Source: Blastocystis hominis
Taxonomy: Eukaryota; Sar; Bigyra; Opalinata; Blastocystidae
DNA: 64,000 nucleotides
Direction of reading: 5' to 3'
Assembly: GCF_000151665.1 (NCBI RefSeq)
Contig: NW_013171815.1
Location: 1,873,153 to 1,937,152 of the forward strand
How positions within the stretch are numbered: the stretch's first letter is position 1; each line of letters starts with the position of its first letter. Both the position numbers and the translations under genes were made by a program. Positions 23,038 to 33,632 of this stretch are shown in pieces. Under the pieces are notes generated by a model, which was not told where the DNA came from, did no database searches, and worked only from the letters and a program-made list of their open reading frames with translations.

Positions 23038-24707
23038 TTATAAAGTCACTTTGACTGTTTCATTCGTGTTCGACACGATCGATGGGCTCGATGATTCAAC
23101 AGGCTTCGCTGCTTCGTTCACCTCGCTCGATTCAGCGACCGTCGGAGTTGTCGAAAGTTCATCAGCAGATTGTACCGAGTTCTTCATAGGAGAATCTGCG
23201 TTGGTAATATCAACCATCACACCACTCTCCCCTTGCTCCGCTCCCTTCTTCTCCACTTCGCTCATCTCGATATTCTTCTCTTTCTTTTCTTCCTCTTCAT
23301 AGCTCGCTATCTTGCCAAAGTCCTTCGATCCCTTCCATGTAGCCACATAGCCAATGTCCAGCATGCCCAAGAAACACACTCCAGCAGTCACGTAGTACAC
23401 AGCCTCGCGGCTGCTGCTGTAGATCTCTGACAGCACCAAAGGAGCGGAAATCAATGCCGCCTGCATGGCGAAGTTGTCCCAGGAAAGCACTTTGCCGGCC
23501 ACAGAAGGAGGGAAGCTCGTCTAAAGGATGAGAGAGAAAACAAGAGGCAATACACTAAGAATCGAAGTGGAGGCAGGACAAACGAGGCTCCAGCCAACTA
23601 GGTAAACAAAGATAGGAGCGAATCCCATAAAGGCGTTTGGCGCCAATGCGATAGACACGTGAGCAGCGACTTCGATGAACATTCCCACAACGGCAAGGTG
23701 AGGAATGGGAATTTTGCAACGAGTCGAAAGACAGGGATAAAGGACCGACTGCAGAAGGAAGCACCAAATGCCTTGAATGCAGAGCATTGTGGCGAAGAGC
23801 GTTGTTGTCACGCCGAATTTGTCACTCAGATAGATCGCATAGCGGGAATTGTAGCAACCACTCGTCCATGATGTGCAGAACTCCAAAAAGAAACAAAACG
23901 GCATGATCGGCTTGAAGTGCACTCGCTCCGAAGCAGAAGAGGAGGAGGAGGAGGAGTGAGACTCTTTCGAGACGGACACAGAGGCAGACGTCGATGTTGC
24001 AGTGGAACCAGCAGCGGAATGCTGTTGTTGTTTGCGTTGTAAATAAGCCATGTTCGATTCCTTCAAGAAGAAGAAAGAGAGGATAAAGGCGATGCCTGAG
24101 ACAGCACCAGCCACAAAGAAGGGGAAACGCAGATTTACGGAGATCAAAGCAGCACTCACTGCAGGACCCAACACAAATGCTATTGAGTTTGTAGCTGCCA
24201 GGCGTGCCATAAACACATTACGCTCACTAGCCTCAGTCACATCAGAAACAACACTAGATCACAAGGAAACGCCAGCAACTTACGACTGAGCAATAATCAT
24301 AGAACCAGCAAATAAACCAGTTAAAGCACGCCATAGAATCAACGTCCACATATCATAGGAGAGGCCTTGGAGAATTATACCTATCAAATAAGCGCAAACA
24401 ACGGAAAAAAGCCTACCAGCACAAGACCCAAACAAAGACAAAATCAAAAATGGCTTACGCCCATAGTGATCACTCAACGGACCCATAGCAAGTAAACCTA
24501 GACTTCACAAACAAAGGAAAACTCAATACTCAGGAGTTGCATTAAGGAATAAATACTAAATACTAAACCTTCCTGGAACGGAGTTGATTCCATTTCCAAT
24601 ATCATGTAAGGCAAAACAGCTCCTGCAAAACTGTTGTTTAGGGAGTCCATAAACACGGTGATGAAAGTCATCACCAGAATACTCTTGCGCCTCGAACGAA
24701 CCTCCAT
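23038..24707 (-). CDS. Major facilitator superfamily transporter
   Basis: Multi-pass membrane carrier of the drug:H+ antiporter (tetracycline-resistance-like) type. The start ATG at 24707 gives MEVRSRRKSILVMTFITVFMD (TM1). The loop 2-3 motif A is GPLSDHYGRKPF, followed by LWRALTGLFAGSMIIAQS. An internal second half begins RVHFKPIMPFCFFLEFCTS after a cytosolic Ser/Ala-rich loop at 23930-24030. About 12 helices are spread over four exons (introns near 24490-24560, 24245-24285 and 23503-23520). A roughly 80-residue Glu/Ser/Thr-rich cytosolic tail follows the last helix. The substrate cannot be told from sequence. No transporter partner genes are nearby. Confidence 0.85.
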
Positions 24708-25768
24708 ACGAGAGAGTTAAAGAATTTTTGAAAAAACACAACAAAGATAGAACGATTGGATGAACCGAATAATGGTGCAAACCATTGCCTAATAATACTT
24801 CAGACCGTTTCATCCAAAAATATGAGAATAAGTAAATAGGAATTTACGTAAGATGACTACAAAATAGGTTCTATTGTAAATCTACAAAACGATCAATAAA
24901 CAAAAGCAGAAATGAACAAATTGTAACACAGAAGGAAGACATCCTATATTTTGTTCAATACATGGATTGCATAATATTAGCACCATAGGAAGATGTAACA
25001 TATGGTTTGAAAAATACTTTTTTTGGACATTCTTCATCAAGAAAAAAGAATCCATGAATCCTGCTAATATATATGTTTTGGGAGTGTAATCTTGATCCCT
25101 GTTGTATTTCCATTTGAGTATGTATAAATTAGATAATGATATCAGCAGATAGAATCATTTGCTAGAGGGTTGTACAAACACGATTCTCTGAGATTATTGT
25201 ACAACAATCTAAAAACGCTAGTTCATAATCGAATGCTACAATTACTGGATAAAAGAATAAGAACACTATTGGCTTGATACACCTCCATACTCAAAACAAT
25301 ACATAGACTGCTTTATTTCTGCAAATCAATAAGAAAATCACAAGTAGCTCAAACATCGATGAATCCAATACAGGCACAACAAATCAATATTTGATTTCTC
25401 ATGATTGTTACAACTATACAACTCCACCACTGAGTAAAGTCGAGTTTGTTTATATATGAAATTGTATTATTGTGTAATGTGGCAATGAGGAAAGATATAA
25501 TCATGGTCACTGCCTAGCAACTTCCTCTTCCAACCAAGAAGAAATCCTATCAATCCTTTCCCTATTAGTGATTGTTATTTTGCTATTAAGAATGAGTGCG
25601 AAGATCACCAAACATAATATTCACATATTGTGTCATCCCCTCTTCCATCCCCTATCACACATTACATTCCAACACCCTCTCCCAACCATTTTCAAAAACA
25701 ACAGAATCAATCGCAAATAAACTCTCTATTCACTTTCTTTTCACTTTTTCCGTGGTTAGCCATCGAAC
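24708..25768. other. AT-rich divergent intergenic region
   Basis: About 1.06 kb between the divergent MFS and NOL10 genes. AT-rich, no ORF with similarity and no RNA gene seen. It should contain both promoters. Confidence 0.55.
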
Positions 25769-27788
25769 ATGGAAGTAGTCAACCCGAACGGTGTGAAAGT
25801 ATATAATCTATCGACTGGAAAGAGTTTTCCGAAGGTTGCTGTGTATTTCGTTCATTTACTTCCTAGTTCCTATCTCCCGCTCAAAAGCGTAAATTAGCAA
25901 AAAATGAAGGTGTGTGTCAAATTGGTGTGGTAATTCTCTAGAATACCGAAGGCGCATTGAGTTGATCCAGGATTTCGAATTCAACCAGTCCTGTCAAAAG
26001 ATCAAGGTGTCAAGAGACGGAAACTACATTGTTGCAAGCGGTAAGTGTGGAACTGCATTCTCACGTTGTCAGGAGTTTATCCTCCCATGGTAAAGTGCTT
26101 CGAGACGCAGCAGATGAGCGAGAAGTTCCGACGTCATTTAGAGTGCGAGATTGTCCAATTTCAGTTTTTGTCGGACGATTTCAGCAAGTTTGCCTTCCTT
26201 CTCGCGGACAGAACGCTCGAATTCCACGCACGGTACGGATTTCACTACCGTACTCGCATTCCCAAGTTCGGGCGAGACATCACCTATCATCGTGTTTGTT
26301 CCTCTCTCCCCGCCTCACCCGCAGGAGCGATGCGAGCTCTACGCGGTGGGCAGCAGTCCGGAGATCTACCGTCTGGATCTGGAGCAAGGAACGTTCATGT
26401 CTCCGATCCCTGCGCACTGCGCCGAGCTGACCCAAATCGTTCTCTCCCCCGTGCACCAAATGCTGGCCGTGGGGAACATCCAAGGCGAGGTGGAGTGCTA
26501 CGACTCGCGCAGTCGCGACTGCCTGCAGTGCGTGAAGATCTTCGACTCGGAGACGCGCGCCATTCGCTTCCGCGACGACGGCATGCAGATGGCCGTCGGC
26601 AGCGAGACCGGTGTCGTCAAGCTCTTCGACATCCGCAGCAGCCGGCCGCTCCTCGAGTTCGAGCACGCCTACGAGACGCCCATCACGAGCCTCAAATTCG
26701 CGGGCGATCATCTCCTCTCTTCGGATCGGAAAACGCTCCGCATCACCGACCTCCACGTTCCTTCCTCGTCTCTCTGCGAGCCGTAGACCCGCGAAGCGCT
26801 CTGCACGCTGGAGCCGGACGCGCCGATCAACCACATGAACGTCGTTCCGCAGAGCGGACTGCTCTTCGTGGCCGCCGAGCAGCCCAAGGTGCTGGCGTTC
26901 TTCGTCCCCGCGCTGGGCCCCGCGCCGAAGTGGTGCTCGTTCCTGGACAATCTCACGGAGGAGCTGGAAGAGCAGAGCGCGGGCGTGTACGAGGACTACA
27001 AATTCGTAGAGGAGGGAGAGAGGAGTGAGGGATAGGTGACGCGGCAGGAGCTGGCGGAGCTGGGGCTGGAGCATCTGATCGGAACGGATCTGCTGCGCGC
27101 GTACATGCACGGCTATTTCATGGACAACAAGCTGTATGAGCGGTCGAAGGTGGTGGCGAAGCCGTCGATGTACGAGGAGTATCAGAAGGAAAAGAACCGC
27201 CAGCGCGAAGAAAAGCGGAAGGAGAAGCGGATCACGATGAAGCAGAAGAAGACGGGCGTGAACGCGGAGCTCGCAGAAAAGTGGGAGAGCGGGAAGAAGG
27301 CGGTGGACGAGCGATTCAGCGCGCTGTTCGAGAACGGAGACTACGAGATCGATAAGAATAGCGAGGAGTATCGAAGAGCGCACGCGAGCGAAATGCGAGG
27401 AAAGAAAAAGGCAGCGGTGGAAGAAGCGGAAGAAGAAGAAGAAGAAGACAGCGAGGAAGCGATGCTGGGAGAGGACTTTGATTTGCTGGATACGCATGAT
27501 GCGATGATTGCGAAGAAGAACGCGAAGAGGGAAAGCGAAAAAAGCGAGGAGAGCGAAGAGAGCGAGGAAAACGAGGAGAAAAGAGAAAAGACGGCGAGTC
27601 GGAAGGAGCGAGAAGAAAAGGAGCGGATTAAGCCGAAAGTGAGATTCTATGGAGTGAAAGAGGGAAGCAAGATTCAAATCCCAACAAGCAAGAACGAGAT
27701 GAAGAAGGAGGTGGAAAAGAGAAAGGAGAGAAGGACAATGTCACTGGGACAAAGAGCGAAAGCGAACGAACGAAAAGGAAGAAAGTAG
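25769..27788 (+). CDS. NOL10: Nucleolar WD-repeat ribosome biogenesis factor NOL10/ENP2
   Basis: Small-subunit processome factor needed for 18S rRNA maturation. The start gives MEVVNPNGVKVYNLSTGKSFPK. After short introns the family signature appears: RRIELIQDFEF, CQKIKVSRDGNY, YPPMVKCFETQQMSEKFRR, FHYRTRIPKFGRDI. A seven-blade beta-propeller follows, and a conserved C-terminal part (ELGLEHLIGTDLLRAYMHGYF, VAKPSMYEEYQ). The Lys/Glu-rich tail of about 180 aa is typical of the nucleolar family. Introns of 29-32 nt are near 25800-25935, 26041, 26296, 26757-26786 and 27007-27036. The last two keep frame and remove encoded stops. The TAG stop at 27786 is encoded. The exon GC content is much higher than in the flanking spacers. 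Confidence 0.93.
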
Positions 27789-27916
27789 ATTGTGCTTGTT
27801 TCTTAGAATCATAACTCTGTTATTGGGTAGTCGATGTGTTGTAAACGGTATTGAATCAAAAAACACAGAAAGGAGAGTAGAAAGGCAAAAGACTTGAATG
27901 ATAACAAAAAGGAAAA

Positions 27917-28016
27917 AGGAGATTTTGCAAGAATCGAACTTGCGTCTACCGAAGCATAGAGATCCAAGCACGGTCTTGAAAGATCGGTAGCTCTCCCATT
28001 GAGCTATAAACCTCCT
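27917..28016 (-). tRNA. Atypical tRNA gene, identity unresolved
   Basis: Has an A-box (TAGCTCAATGGG), a B-box (AGTTCGATTCT), a T arm GCAAG-TTCGATT-CTTGC and two minus-strand T5 runs right after the end (Pol III stop). Odd: the acceptor can pair over nine bases (AGGAGGTTT/AAATCTCCT) and the D stem over six (TAGCTC/GAGCTA). The part between the D and T arms is about 45 nt. It can be read either as a class II tRNA with a variable arm (CTAT-GCTTCG-GTAG) or as a tRNA with an intron between ACCGA and TCGGT. Candidate anticodons in the TCTTTCAAGA stretch are TCA, CAA and TTC. None gives a fully canonical anticodon arm, so no amino acid is assigned. Confidence 0.6.
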
Positions 28017-28914
28017 AAAGTTTATCTTAAATTATTATATAAAATATACTGCTATTTAGCCTCACACTTGTTAGGATTGTTATGTGTTTTTGTTTCCCTT
28101 GTTATTAACTATTCGTTTTTCATAATGATGAATACTTAGAGTAATAAAATAATATAAATATAATCAAAATGGATCACTTTTCGATTAATCACACAAATGC
28201 ATCTGTCTGGATAATATGCATACAAAATATAACAAGAATAATGAACTTTCGCATACAAAACTAACCCATCCCTCATTCAATATACTCATATCTCCAAAAA
28301 GCAATTCCAACAAACAAGCAAAGCTACAAGCTACAGCGTGGGCTTCTTAATCAACTGCTGTAGTGGTTTCTGATGATCTCGCACTTGATTCTGAACAATA
28401 CACATCTAAAAGCTATCTTAGGGACATGTTTATACCTAATCATACATCCAAAAGAGTGATACTATTTATTCCGATCGATAACTCGGCATTTTCGTCACCT
28501 CATAATTGTTCTTTTGTTTATCATATAATCCCGCTGAATGCCTATTAATAAGTATATCCAAGTTTTGCTATACATCCTTATAAAGCTTTTATTTCACTCT
28601 ATTCCTTAAAAACAGGAGTATAACAATGTGGCTGATTTTTCTTCTTTAAATTTTCTCTCTTTTATCATTCTTCCTTGTATGTTACATGAGAATTTGAGCA
28701 TTATTGATCGTTTCAGAGTTCGGAGTAGACATACGTGCATCACATATATTTTTATTCATCCATATCTTATAATTCGAGCCACTCAATCATTTTCGTCGAA
28801 CTCTATTTTCAATTATAACCCATCATACCCAGTATCACTTTTTGTTAGATTGAGTAAGTATTTCTATATATTTGGTTATCGCTTACTATGTTCAGTTCCT
28901 GGCTCATTAGAAAG
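28017..28914. other. AT-rich intergenic region
   Basis: About 0.9 kb, AT-rich, between the atypical tRNA and TYW1. No supportable gene or RNA seen. Confidence 0.55.
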
Positions 28915-31117
28915 ATGCCGTTAAAAGTTGCATTCTTGTATAGGATTTTTATTTCTTGAATGTGATAGCTATGATAAGAACAATTCATCCATCAATTCAG
29001 AAGTGGAAAAGGTGCTATCAATTATCAACGATTGTGTTGAGAAAGGACTACTTTGGGAACTGACAGTATTCGATCTCAATGAGAAATTGGAATATGTACG
29101 AACCCTTCTCGATGCTTTAAGAGCAGACTCGCTTTCAAGAGTATAATTATCTTCTCTTTTTCTTATTTTCCCATGACCAATCGCTAGAAGTAATATTTTC
29201 GTCCAACTTGCAATATATAGTCATCTTCGCATCCCGTTGTTCTTTTGTATATTCAAGACCTTGACGGAGATCACCGTGTGAGTCATGACATCTTGAAAGG
29301 TATTCAAGTGTCATCACTGTACGATGGCACTGGAAGTTGCATCATTTGGTACTTTTTGTGTTTGGCATTCAGAGTAGTGATAATCTACAACTGGATTTAG
29401 CCAGCCTAGGCGCTTCCGAGCTAACTCGTTACGACTTTGGACATTGCCCAATCGACAAGGTTCTTTTTTACTGCTATTGTTGACCCAGAGTTATCTCTCC
29501 ATTGTCTGGATCGTGGAAATTCTTCAGAACTGCATTCGCAATTCAGAAGAAGCTGTGGAGCAATCGAACAAGCAGCAGCTCCTGTCTCAGTTGGCTGCAT
29601 TTGGCCACTTCTGATGAATAGTCTTCGCGAATTGGTGCCCATGAAGGTCCGTCGCAAACTGAAAGTGTGGCTGAAAGAGCGGTTCGTTGCGTGTATCTCT
29701 TCTGATCGGTAGAGAAGAAGAGGAAAAAGAGCTCGAGGAGCGCAAATCGATGAAGCGAGATCTCGGCGAGGACGTGGAAGATTTGGGAAACGTCCCCAAA
29801 GAGAAAGAGATGATCACTCGCGAGCTTCGTTCCATTCTCCAGAAGCAGGGCTACGGGGTCGTGGGATCCCACAGTGCGGTCAAGCTGTGTCGATGGAGCA
29901 AAACGCATCTCCGAGGGAACGGAGCGTGCTACAAGCACACGTTCTACGGGCTGAACAGCGCGTCCTGCATGGAAGCGACGCCCTCTCTGGCCTGCGCGAA
30001 TCGCTGCCTGTTCTGCTGGCGACACCACTCCAATCCGACCGGACGCTCGTGGCGCTGGAAGATCGACGATGCGAAGGACGTCTACGACGGCATGGTGGCG
30101 AACCAGCGCGTAGCAGCGAGGCGAGATCTTCCCGATAGAGACTTCTGAAGCAGTTCGCGGGGTGCGAAGGCGTCTTGCCGGACCGCGTGGAAGAAGCGAT
30201 GGCGCTGCGCCACTGCGCGTTATCGCTGGTGGGCGAGCCGATCATGTACCCGAAGATCGCCGAGTTTATCGACCTTCTTCACCAGTACGCAGCCATCCCA
30301 TAGAGTGAGCGCTAGACACGGGACCTCGTCGTTCCTCGTCACCAACGCGCAGTTCCCGCAGGAAATCCGAAGCGTGCCGCCGGTGACGCAGTTCTACATC
30401 TCGGTCGATGGGAGCACCAAAGAGGGGCTCAAGAAGCTCGATCGGCCGCTGTTCCGCGACTACTGGGAGCGGTTCAATGAGTGCGTGGAGGCGGTGAAGA
30501 GTCGAGTGCGGGACGAAGGGGCGGGTGAAGGGTAGACGGAGCGAACGGTGCTGCGATTGACGCTCGTGAAGGGGTACAACATGGAGGATGTCGAGGGGGT
30601 GGCTCGGATTGTGAAGGAAGCCTTGCCGTCGTTTGTGGAGCTGAAGGGAATGACGTTCAGCGGGCAGGGATGCCTGCTGACGATGGAGAACTGTCCGTGG
30701 TATTCGGAGGTCGTTTTGGCGGGGAAATGACATCCAGATCGTGCAGTTTGGAAAGGAGCTCAACGCGCTCTTGGATGACTACGAGATTTCATGTGAGCAT
30801 GAACACAGCTGTTCCGTTCTGCTGACTCACAAGAAATTCTTCTACGATGGAAAGTGGCACACGTGGATCGATTTTGACAAGTTGTACTGATGGGATTGTG
30901 TGTCGTAGATTTCAGGAGTTGTACGCGAAGTGGAAGTTGGACGGGACTCCGGTGAACGCCCTCGACTACTCCATTGAGACACCCGTTAATTGTGTTTATT
31001 GTGTTTTTATGGTAGGATTGGGCCATTTATGGAGCCACGGAGCAGGGATTCGACCCTCTGGATGAGAGAAAAAAGAAAAGAAAGTCTCCGGAAATGTCTA
31101 GAGATACTGAAGTTTGA
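28915..31117 (+). CDS. TYW1: tRNA 4-demethylwyosine synthase TYW1 (degenerate flavodoxin + radical SAM)
   Basis: Makes the tricyclic core of wybutosine at G37 of tRNA-Phe. A 32-nt intron (about 29590-29621) holding TGATG joins in frame two parts that otherwise look like two genes. N-part (MPLKVAFFYDKNNSS..., VVLLYIQDLDGDH, LASLGASELTRYDFGH) follows the order of the TYW1 flavodoxin fold, but the usual FMN-binding SQTGTA loop is replaced by YDKNNSS. The radical-SAM part is typical: GSHSAVKLCRWSKTHLRGNG, CYKHTFYGLNS, the 4Fe-4S cluster motif CANRCLFCW, RHHSNPTGRSWRWKID, LSLVGEPIMYP, SFLVTNAQFPQEI, SVDGSTKEGLKKLDRPLF. The end is TPDWAIYGATEQGFDPLDE, created by the last 32-nt intron. The intron after the first long exon (near 29141-29220) is the least certain. 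Stop TGA at 31115 is encoded. Confidence 0.9.
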
Positions 31118-31125
31118 GCAACGAT

Positions 31126-31133
31126 TGTTTGTT
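31126..31133 (+). terminator. 3'-end octamer TGTTTGTT of TYW1
   Basis: Exact octamer 8 nt past the encoded TGA. With 4-nt spacing the 3' UTR would be only about 4 nt. Confidence 0.7.
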
Positions 31134-31312
31134 AAAATATATGTAATTTTGTTTGATTGCGATATGCCTTCTTTTCAAGTCGAATATAAAGTATGAATAG
31201 AACCCTAAAACTAAGTAAATCTGTAGGCGTTCAGTGTGATTCATTTCATAAATATCAAGAGCCTTTGAAACTCCTACTCGCGATAACCCCTCTGTTCAAA
31301 TTATTCTTAACC

Positions 31313-33257
31313 ATGGATAACAAAGCTGTTGAAGTGAAGGTTGAGGGTCAAGAAAACACCACAATATCTCCCAGTAGGTGGCGCCCGTAGAATTCTCCTG
31401 TAGAGTCCGGAGAAGTGGAAATGTCCTTAATCTCCTCCGATACCGTTGAGGTGAAGAGATCTGCTAGTGCAATGGTGTGGTTCGTGGTTGTGTATTATGT
31501 AGGATAAGATTGCATTGGGAGCCGCTTCCTTAACCCAGGGCTCTGCGTAGTTGAGTCGATGGGAGTTAACATTTAGGGGTCAGGGAAAAAGTGGAAGTTT
31601 CTACGGAGAGATGGATCCTGCCCTTCTTCCCTCAATTATTAAGAGAGGTTCTTCTATGATGGGAGAGGATGCGAAGAAAGAGGCAAAACCCAAGACTTGG
31701 TGCGAAGTGTTTTCACAAGTCAGGGTCATTGCCTGTATTATTGGACTTGTGATTTCCATCGTCGTGATGTGCCTCCCCCTGAATAAAGAGAAGCCCGCTA
31801 TTGCAAAGACTCTCGGAGTGTTGTTAATTATGGCCACTTGTTGGATTACCGAAATTCTTCCCCTTTCTGTGACTGCACTGTTCCCTGTCGTTATGTTCCC
31901 TCTACTGGGTGTGGAGAGTGCTTCCAAGATCTCAACCCAGTATTTCAATGATACCATTTTCATGTTCCTCGCCGGCTTCTTGCTGTCGCTTGCGATGGAG
32001 CGATGGAATCTCCACAGACGAATTGCTCTGTTCATTACTTCTTTCTTCGAGCGTCCGCGAAGCATTCTCTTTGGTGTCATGTTTGCCGCTTTCTTCCTGT
32101 CCATGTGGATTTCGAACACGGCCGCTGCTCTTATGATGGTGACCAACGTCACTGCCTTGGTCGATACTCTCGAAGAGCACTACGGAAAGCAAAAGATGGC
32201 TCGTTTCTCAAAGGCGATTATGATCGGAATTGCCTTTTCCTGTAACATTGGAGGCTTCGCCACGCTGATCGGAACCCCTCCCAACATGCTGTTCGCTCAG
32301 ATCTTCGCTCAGACATGGCCCTACGACCCCACCAACCCCAATGGTCCTCCAGATATTTCCTTCTCTTCCTGGCTGATCGCCGTGCTGCCCTGCGATATTC
32401 TCCTGTTCATTTTGATGTGGCTGTACTTCGCGTTTGTCTACACTCCCAGTGCCACGGAGCTGCACATCGATCCTGGCTACTGCGCCCAGGAATACAAGAA
32501 GCTCGGCAAGGCGTCCTACGAGGAGAAGGTCGTGTTCACCGCCTTCATTTGTCTCGCTGTGCTGTGGATGTTCCGCTCGGATCTGGGCTCGCTGCCCGGC
32601 TGGAGCCGTCTGTTCGGTGAGTACGCTAGCTATCTTTCGGATGGAACGGTGGGTATGACCATCGTTTTGATTCTGTTCTTTATCCCCACAATGCGTTGCT
32701 GGAAGCGCCAGAACACGGAAGAGGAGGACGCCACGATCCTGACGTGGAACACCGCCAAGAAGCTGCCGTGGGATCTGGTCTTGCTGTTCGGAGGAGGCTT
32801 CGCGTTGGCGGATGCGTGCAACGTGTCGGGTCTCTCCGAGTGGATTGGTGATTTGCTGAAGGGTATCGGTAGTTGGCCGCTGTTCCTTGCCATTTTGGTG
32901 ATGACTCTGGTCATGTGCGTCCTCACTTCCTTCACTTCGAATACCGCGACTGCCTCCATTCTGCTGCCTGTGATGGTTGGTATTGCACAGAAGACGCAGA
33001 TCAACCCGCTGGTGTTGATGGTGCCTGTGACCATTGCCGCGTCGTGCGCGTTCCTGCTGCCTGTCGGTACGCCTCCAAACCTCGTCGTATTCGCATCGAA
33101 CCGTATTACCATGCTTGATATGTTGAAGGCTGGTATTATGACCACCGTGCTTGCTTTGATTATTATCATGCTGATTACTTTTGTCATGCTTCCTTTGGTG
33201 TACGACGTCGATCTGGATTCGTACCCTGCGTGGGCGAATACGACCTCCACTGCTTAA
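31313..33257 (+). CDS. SLC13/DASS-family sodium-coupled dicarboxylate or sulfate transporter
   Basis: Imports di/tricarboxylates or sulfate with Na+. The start ATG at 31313 gives MDNKAVEVKVEGQENTTISP. Three introns of 28-30 nt follow (31374-31410, 31473-31500, 31548-31580), then one long exon. About 11 hydrophobic helices. Both signature SNT motifs are present: WISNTAAALMM (about 32110) and TSNTATASILLPVM (about 32940). PVGTPPNL is near the end, and the repeat GTPPNMLFAQ lies in the first half. The N-terminal cytosolic region of about 100 aa is charged. Stop TAA is encoded, then TGTTTGTT at 33279. The substrate cannot be fixed by eye. The gene converges with PheRS alpha across a tandem-repeat zone. 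Confidence 0.93.
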
Positions 33258-33278
33258 CCATCAAGACACATTATTGTG

Positions 33279-33286
33279 TGTTTGTT
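33279..33286 (+). terminator. 3'-end octamer TGTTTGTT of SLC13 gene
   Basis: Exact octamer 21 nt past the encoded TAA. Confidence 0.7.
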
Positions 33287-33306
33287 CGATATATTTTTGA
33301 AGATAT

Positions 33307-33327
33307 ACTACTACTACTACTACTACT
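33307..33327. repeat. Microsatellite (ACT)7
   Basis: Seven copies of ACT directly behind the SLC13 3' element. Confidence 0.9.
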
Positions 33328-33388
33328 CGTATGGGGAGTAATAATTGAATGAGAGAGAAGATTTGGTTCTATGGCTATTCACACGCTT

Positions 33389-33550
33389 CAATCCATTCGC
33401 TCTCCCTCACACACTGCAATCCATTCGCTCTCCCTCACACACTGCAATCCATTCGCTCTCCCTCACACACTGCAATCCATTCGCTCTCCCTCACACACTG
33501 CAATCCATTCGCTCTCCCTCACACACTGCAATCCATTCGCTCTCCCTCAC
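33389..33550. repeat. 28-bp tandem repeat, about 5.8 copies
   Basis: The unit starts CAATCCATTCGCTCTCCCTC and ends ACACACTG. Five perfect 28-nt copies start at 33389, 33417, 33445, 33473 and 33501; a sixth, truncated copy starts at 33529. It lies between the convergent 3' ends of SLC13 and FARSA. 28 is not a multiple of 3, so the repeat keeps three frames open and mimics coding sequence. Confidence 0.97.
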
Positions 33551-33620
33551 CCTCCGCATTCTCTCCCATCCCACTACTCCTTTTGCTAGAAAACACCCTT
33601 CCAACTCGACGACTGATTTC

Positions 33621-33628
33621 AACAAACA
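33621..33628 (-). terminator. 3'-end octamer TGTTTGTT of FARSA
   Basis: Exact minus-strand octamer. Cleavage 4-5 nt upstream turns ...CGA TTC TA(C) into a UAA stop at the expected family C-terminus. Confidence 0.8.
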
Positions 33629-33632
33629 AGCG

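Noticed and set aside
26280-27677. 465-codon minus-strand frame across NOL10
   Set aside because: Leu/Arg-rich antisense of a charged, GC-rich exon; NOL10 is clear on the plus strand.
27917-28016. Firm assignment as selenocysteine tRNA
   Set aside because: Anticodon stem around TCA does not pair over six bases and no selenoprotein or SECIS is seen in the window.
29590-29625. Two overlapping genes (TGATG) before TYW1
   Set aside because: A 32-nt GT-AG intron removes the TGATG and joins both parts in frame, matching TYW1 domain order.
33389-33550. CRISPR-like array
   Set aside because: Copies are directly adjacent with no spacers; a simple tandem repeat in a eukaryote.
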